Assembly (NCBI GenBank): GCA_965653565.1
Contig: CBFHAI010000018.1
Span: 1-64,000, forward strand
Length of the DNA stretch: 64,000 bases
Direction: 5' to 3'
DNA from: JALCLA01 sp965653565
GTDB lineage: Bacteria > Pseudomonadota > Gammaproteobacteria > Xanthomonadales > Xanthomonadaceae
In this document: positions 60,919 through 64,000 of the stretch, piece by piece
Layout: every line of letters begins with the position of its first letter
How positions within the stretch are numbered: position 1 is the stretch's first letter
The notes under the pieces: model-generated
What the model was told of the DNA's origin: nothing
Seen by the model: the letters and a program-made list of their open reading frames with translations, nothing else
Databases searched by the model: none
Program-made: the position numbers and the translations under genes

Positions 60919-62001
60919 TTACTCGAAGCCATTCCTGAACACCGCGAAATTCGATTCGTAGGCACCGATATCCGGTGCCTGTCCGAGCACGCGCGTCTGG
61001 AATACGAGGTCGTGCGATGCCGCGTCGTCGGGCGACAGCGGTGCGCCGGCGTCGATCAGCGGGGAGTCGGCGGCGAGGCGGTAATCGTTCATCGATCGGA
61101 AGCCCGGATTGCCGATCTTCTCGCCGGTGTCGGTGGTCAGGCCGCCGGGGGCGGCGCCGTAGGCGTTGTTGAAGCCGATGACACCTGTCGAATTGATTGC
61201 CGCGAAGACATCGTTGTCGATGGCGTTCGCCGTATTCGATGCGAAGGCGTTGTTGCGCAGTTCGATGGTGCCGGCCGGTGTCGGCGAGCCGCTGACGAAG
61301 AGACCTGCGCCGCCGTTGGCGAGGCTACTGGCGTTGTCGACCACGGTGTTGTTGATCAGATAAGTGATGGCACCGGCGGTGTTGCTCTGCAGCGCGATTC
61401 CGGCGCCGCGGTCGGCGGTGTTGAGTGCGACCAGGCTGTTGCGCAGCGTGAACTTCGCCGCGGCGAAATTTCTCACGCGCAATCCGCCGCCCGTGCCCCC
61501 GCCGCCGCCGTTGGAGCAGCCGACGATGCGCAACCGGTCGAACAGAACCGTGGGCGAGCCTTGATCGAAGTAGACGTTAAGACAACCGGCCGCACCGTTG
61601 GAACTCACGCCGCCGGTGAAAGTGATGTTGCTCATTTCACCGGTCGCCGTGGTGAGGCTGTCGTCGTGCTCGAACGACATCACGAAGCCATCGTTGACGC
61701 CATCGAGCACGGTGAGCGCCGCGTTCGGCGTCTGCACCGTGCATTCGCCCGCCGCACCGGTCCAGCCGCCGCTGATGCGCAGCGCATAAGCCTGGCGCAG
61801 ATACGCGTAGAACGCGTCACCGCCCGTCTGATAAGTACCTACCTTGATGCGGACGGTGAGATCGTCGTTCACCGCCATCGTCAGCGCGCTGCGCAGCTCC
61901 GCCGAGTTGGCGACGCAGCGCGTGGTTTCGGCGTGCCCGTTCGCTGCGGCGAGGCCCAAGGCAACGGCGACAGCGGTATGCGCAATGGTCGGGAGTTTCA
62001 T
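60919..62001 (-). CDS. Secreted parallel beta-helix (choice-of-anchor Q) protein with NGFE tag
   Basis: Exported protein of 360 aa, ATG 62001, signal peptide to about 23. The body is a right-handed beta-helix: FTLRNSLVALNTAD, YLINNTVVDNASS, IELRNNAFASNTANAID rungs, ending in the choice-of-anchor Q pattern DYRLAADSPLIDAG ... DIGAYE. The last residues are FAVFRNGFE, the recurring tag. Polymorphic beta-helix proteins of this group are surface or secreted; the ligand is unknown. Divergent from the WGR gene. Confidence 0.9.
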   Translation of the reverse strand: MKLPTIAHTAVAVALGLAAANGHAETTRCVANSAELRSALTMAVNDDLTVRIKVGTYQTGGDAFYAYLRQAYALRISGGWTGAAGECTVQTPNAALTVLDGVNDGFVMSFEHDDSLTTATGEMSNITFTGGVSSNGAAGCLNVYFDQGSPTVLFDRLRIVGCSNGGGGGTGGGLRVRNFAAAKFTLRNSLVALNTADRGAGIALQSNTAGAITYLINNTVVDNASSLANGGAGLFVSGSPTPAGTIELRNNAFASNTANAIDNDVFAAINSTGVIGFNNAYGAAPGGLTTDTGEKIGNPGFRSMNDYRLAADSPLIDAGAPLSPDDAASHDLVFQTRVLGQAPDIGAYESNFAVFRNGFE

Positions 62002-62243
62002 GTCGGTGTCCTTGGTCTGAGCGCGAGTTCCTGTGCGCATCAAGGAACGTCATTGCCTGCGAATCCGGACGCCTGGTCTTCGTATCGACGGGGCGATGCC
62101 GAGCACGAGTGGGCGACCGACGCGCGGCGCATCGATCCAGAGCGCTTCTGTGCTGCGCGCAGTTCAAAAATGCGCATCGACAATGCGATCATCGCCACGG
62201 GGACCTCGAGGCCCCGCCGAAGCATCGACACGGGAGGAGCGAG

Positions 62244-64000
62244 ATGCGGCGTTTTGAGTTTTCCGAAGGCAATTCCAACAAGTTCTGGGAAATCGAACGG
62301 GACGGGGCGGATCTGAATATCCGGTGGGGCCGGATCGGGACGCAGGGACAGAGCCAGACCAAGACCTTCGCCGACGATGCCAAGGCCACGGCGGCGATGA
62401 CCAAACTGGTCGACGAGAAGGTCGGCAAGGGCTATGCCGAAGCCGGCGCCATTGCAGGAACGATCGGTAAAACGGCCGCGAAAGCGAAAGCGCCGGTCGA
62501 CGCGAGCGCAGAGGCGCCGACCGCCAACGCCCCGGAAATGACGATTGAAACACCGTCGGCCGCAAGCGAGCCGACGCTCGTCATTGCTTCGGGCAACGAC
62601 CCGCAGATCGCGCCGTGGCTCGCAGCGGGCGAGCCGTTCGACCCGGGCGTCGAACTTCGCAACCTGGCCTTGCCGTCGCGCCGATTTCCTGCGGCGCTGA
62701 AACCCGCCGGCGATATGCCGGCGGTGCTCAAGTCGATCGGCGCAGTACTGGCGCAGCATTGCAACGTCGATGGAAAAGAAACCGACGAAGCACTGCTTCC
62801 CACCTTGCAACTGGCGTGGCAGCGCATTCACAACCCGCCGAGCAAAGCTTGCCCGGACACCGATGCGGCGATGATCGCGCTGGTGTTGGCCGCCGCGGGA
62901 AACTGTTATGGCGTGGCGATCGATGCGTCGGCCCTGGTCGATGCACTGGTCGCCCGCGACGGCTTGCCCGCCGCGGTGGAACTGCTGATGCAGCTGCAAC
63001 ACGACTTCCACGTGATCTTCGAATGGCGCGGCATGAACGACAAGCGCGGCGTCGGTCTGCGCGAAACCGTCTACGGACCGCTTGCATCGCGTTGGGGTTG
63101 CCCGGTAGGCGACGGCGAGTGGGCCTTCCGCCGCCACCTGGCGGCGGCCGATGCCGCGGTGTATGCCGAGTGCGTCGAAACGATGCGCGCGGCGCTGCCG
63201 TCGTTGCATCCGTCGCGCCAGGTGACGATGGCGATGCTGCTGCCGGACGAACCGGCGCTATCGAACGCGCTCGCGATCGCGCTCGCCGGCCCCAATGCGC
63301 CGAGCGAACTGCATTGGTTGCAACTGACGGCGACCGACCCGAATGCACTGTCCGCAATACGCCGCACCAAGCTCGATGGCTATTCGTCGCAGTTGCTCGA
63401 CAACGCGGTGATGGTGGCGACGCTGTTGCAGGAACGCGGCATGGACGCGCTCGACCTGCTGCTCGCGCGTGCCGACGGCGAAGTGGCGGGAACCGCACTC
63501 GCGGCCTTCGGCGTGCCCGACGCGATCGACGGCCTGGCGCGCGTGGCGAGCGCCAGCAAGGGCGGGCTGCTGCGCCTGGCGGCGGCGGTGAAGCGCTGGC
63601 CGCTGGCGTCGATCGTCGCCTTGTCGAAACTCGCCGCCGGTGGCAGCAAGGAAGGCACGATGCTGATGCCGACGTTGAGCGCCTTGCTGGTCGCGCATGC
63701 GAACGCGCTGCCGGCGCTGCGTCCGTGGCTCGGATCGGCGGCCGAAGCCGTGGTCGACAAAATGCTCAAGCAATTGTCCGGGCCCGTCGACGTTGCGGCC
63801 TTGGGTGATTTGCCGACTGTGTTGTCGAAGCCACCCTGGCTGGCGGCGCGCAAGAAATCGGCGGCCGATTCGGTGCCGGGTCTCGATCCGCTGCCGTTGG
63901 CGTCGATCGAGAACTGGACGCCCGGCGAACGCGAACAGGCGATGAGCCTCAACAAATGGCAGCAGGAGCGTTATCCGAAGGCGCGCAACGATCCGAAGGC
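62244..64000 (+). CDS. WGR-domain protein (MolR-like), truncated by the window end
   Basis: Cytoplasmic protein, at least 585 aa, running past 64000. ATG 62244 after GGGAGGAGCGAG. The N-terminal WGR domain (about 1-75) has MRRFEFSEGNSNKFWEIERD, IRWGRIGTQGQSQTKTF and KLVDEKVGKGYAEA, a nucleic-acid-binding module also found in PARPs and in E. coli MolR. An Ala/Pro linker (75-115) leads to a large HEAT-like helical region, as in MolR/DUF4132-type proteins, whose function is not settled. The start is 242 bp from the divergent beta-helix gene. Confidence 0.88.
   Translation, partial: MRRFEFSEGNSNKFWEIERDGADLNIRWGRIGTQGQSQTKTFADDAKATAAMTKLVDEKVGKGYAEAGAIAGTIGKTAAKAKAPVDASAEAPTANAPEMTIETPSAASEPTLVIASGNDPQIAPWLAAGEPFDPGVELRNLALPSRRFPAALKPAGDMPAVLKSIGAVLAQHCNVDGKETDEALLPTLQLAWQRIHNPPSKACPDTDAAMIALVLAAAGNCYGVAIDASALVDALVARDGLPAAVELLMQLQHDFHVIFEWRGMNDKRGVGLRETVYGPLASRWGCPVGDGEWAFRRHLAAADAAVYAECVETMRAALPSLHPSRQVTMAMLLPDEPALSNALAIALAGPNAPSELHWLQLTATDPNALSAIRRTKLDGYSSQLLDNAVMVATLLQERGMDALDLLLARADGEVAGTALAAFGVPDAIDGLARVASASKGGLLRLAAAVKRWPLASIVALSKLAAGGSKEGTMLMPTLSALLVAHANALPALRPWLGSAAEAVVDKMLKQLSGPVDVAALGDLPTVLSKPPWLAARKKSAADSVPGLDPLPLASIENWTPGEREQAMSLNKWQQERYPKARNDPK

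Overview
The window looks like chromosomal DNA of a GC-rich gammaproteobacterium, most likely of the Lysobacterales/Xanthomonadales (Rhodanobacteraceae-like). The pointers are very high GC with GC-ending codons, GGGAATC-type heptamer repeats between genes (translating as NRESGIG/PIPDSRFP strings), a rimB-rimK pair, a thiS/thiG/trmB block, a cysB-cysG-cysK block, and many secreted proteins carrying an F-x-[DN]-G-F-E tag. This assignment rests on family knowledge; no search was run.

Layout. 1-5.8 kb: two-component system, BlaR/BlaI-type pair, and two paralogous small secreted proteins whose promoters share one operator-like dyad. 6-11.5 kb: rimB-rimK, a 14-repeat RCC1-type secreted protein, a proline-rich membrane protein, tRNA-Gly(CCC). 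11.6-19.7 kb: housekeeping (thiS, GNAT, thiG, trmB), then a sulfur block (SLC13-type permease, cysB, cysG, cysK). 19.8-28.9 kb: glycine-zipper protein, small secreted protein, an unidentified membrane-anchored protein, a patatin-like membrane protein with altered catalytic residues, a diguanylate cyclase, a DUF5916 outer-membrane protein. 29.1-34.6 kb: orphan FixJ-type regulator followed by a chaperone-usher pilus operon (two spore-coat-U pilins, chaperone, and an usher with an N-terminal AMIN domain). 34.6-39 kb: alcohol dehydrogenase, a long hairpin repeat beside a GGDEF remnant, a methyltransferase-fold protein, and a divergent MerR / methyltransferase / DUF2938 unit with a perfect palindromic operator. 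39-47.3 kb: frameshifted ThuA-like gene, repeat-domain secreted protein, ARPP-1-like protein, DUF924, M20 peptidase, delta-60-repeat protein. 47.4-53.1 kb: alpha/beta hydrolase, then five small secreted proteins with IPTL-CTERM-like tails (four clearly paralogous, one frameshifted) around a metzincin-type zinc protease. 53.4-64 kb: DUF2935 protein, a heme/MVL-lectin fusion, a PilQ-like protein without the secretin pore, collagen-like and beta-helix secreted proteins, and a WGR-domain protein cut by the window end.

The main theme outside the housekeeping blocks is the cell surface. At least a dozen genes encode exported proteins, and two C-terminal signatures recur: the FxDGFE tag (six proteins) and the IPTL-like tripartite tail (five). 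The strongest candidates for something undescribed are the AMIN-usher fusion in the pilus operon, the IPTL-like paralogue cluster with its metzincin, and the FxDGFE tag itself.
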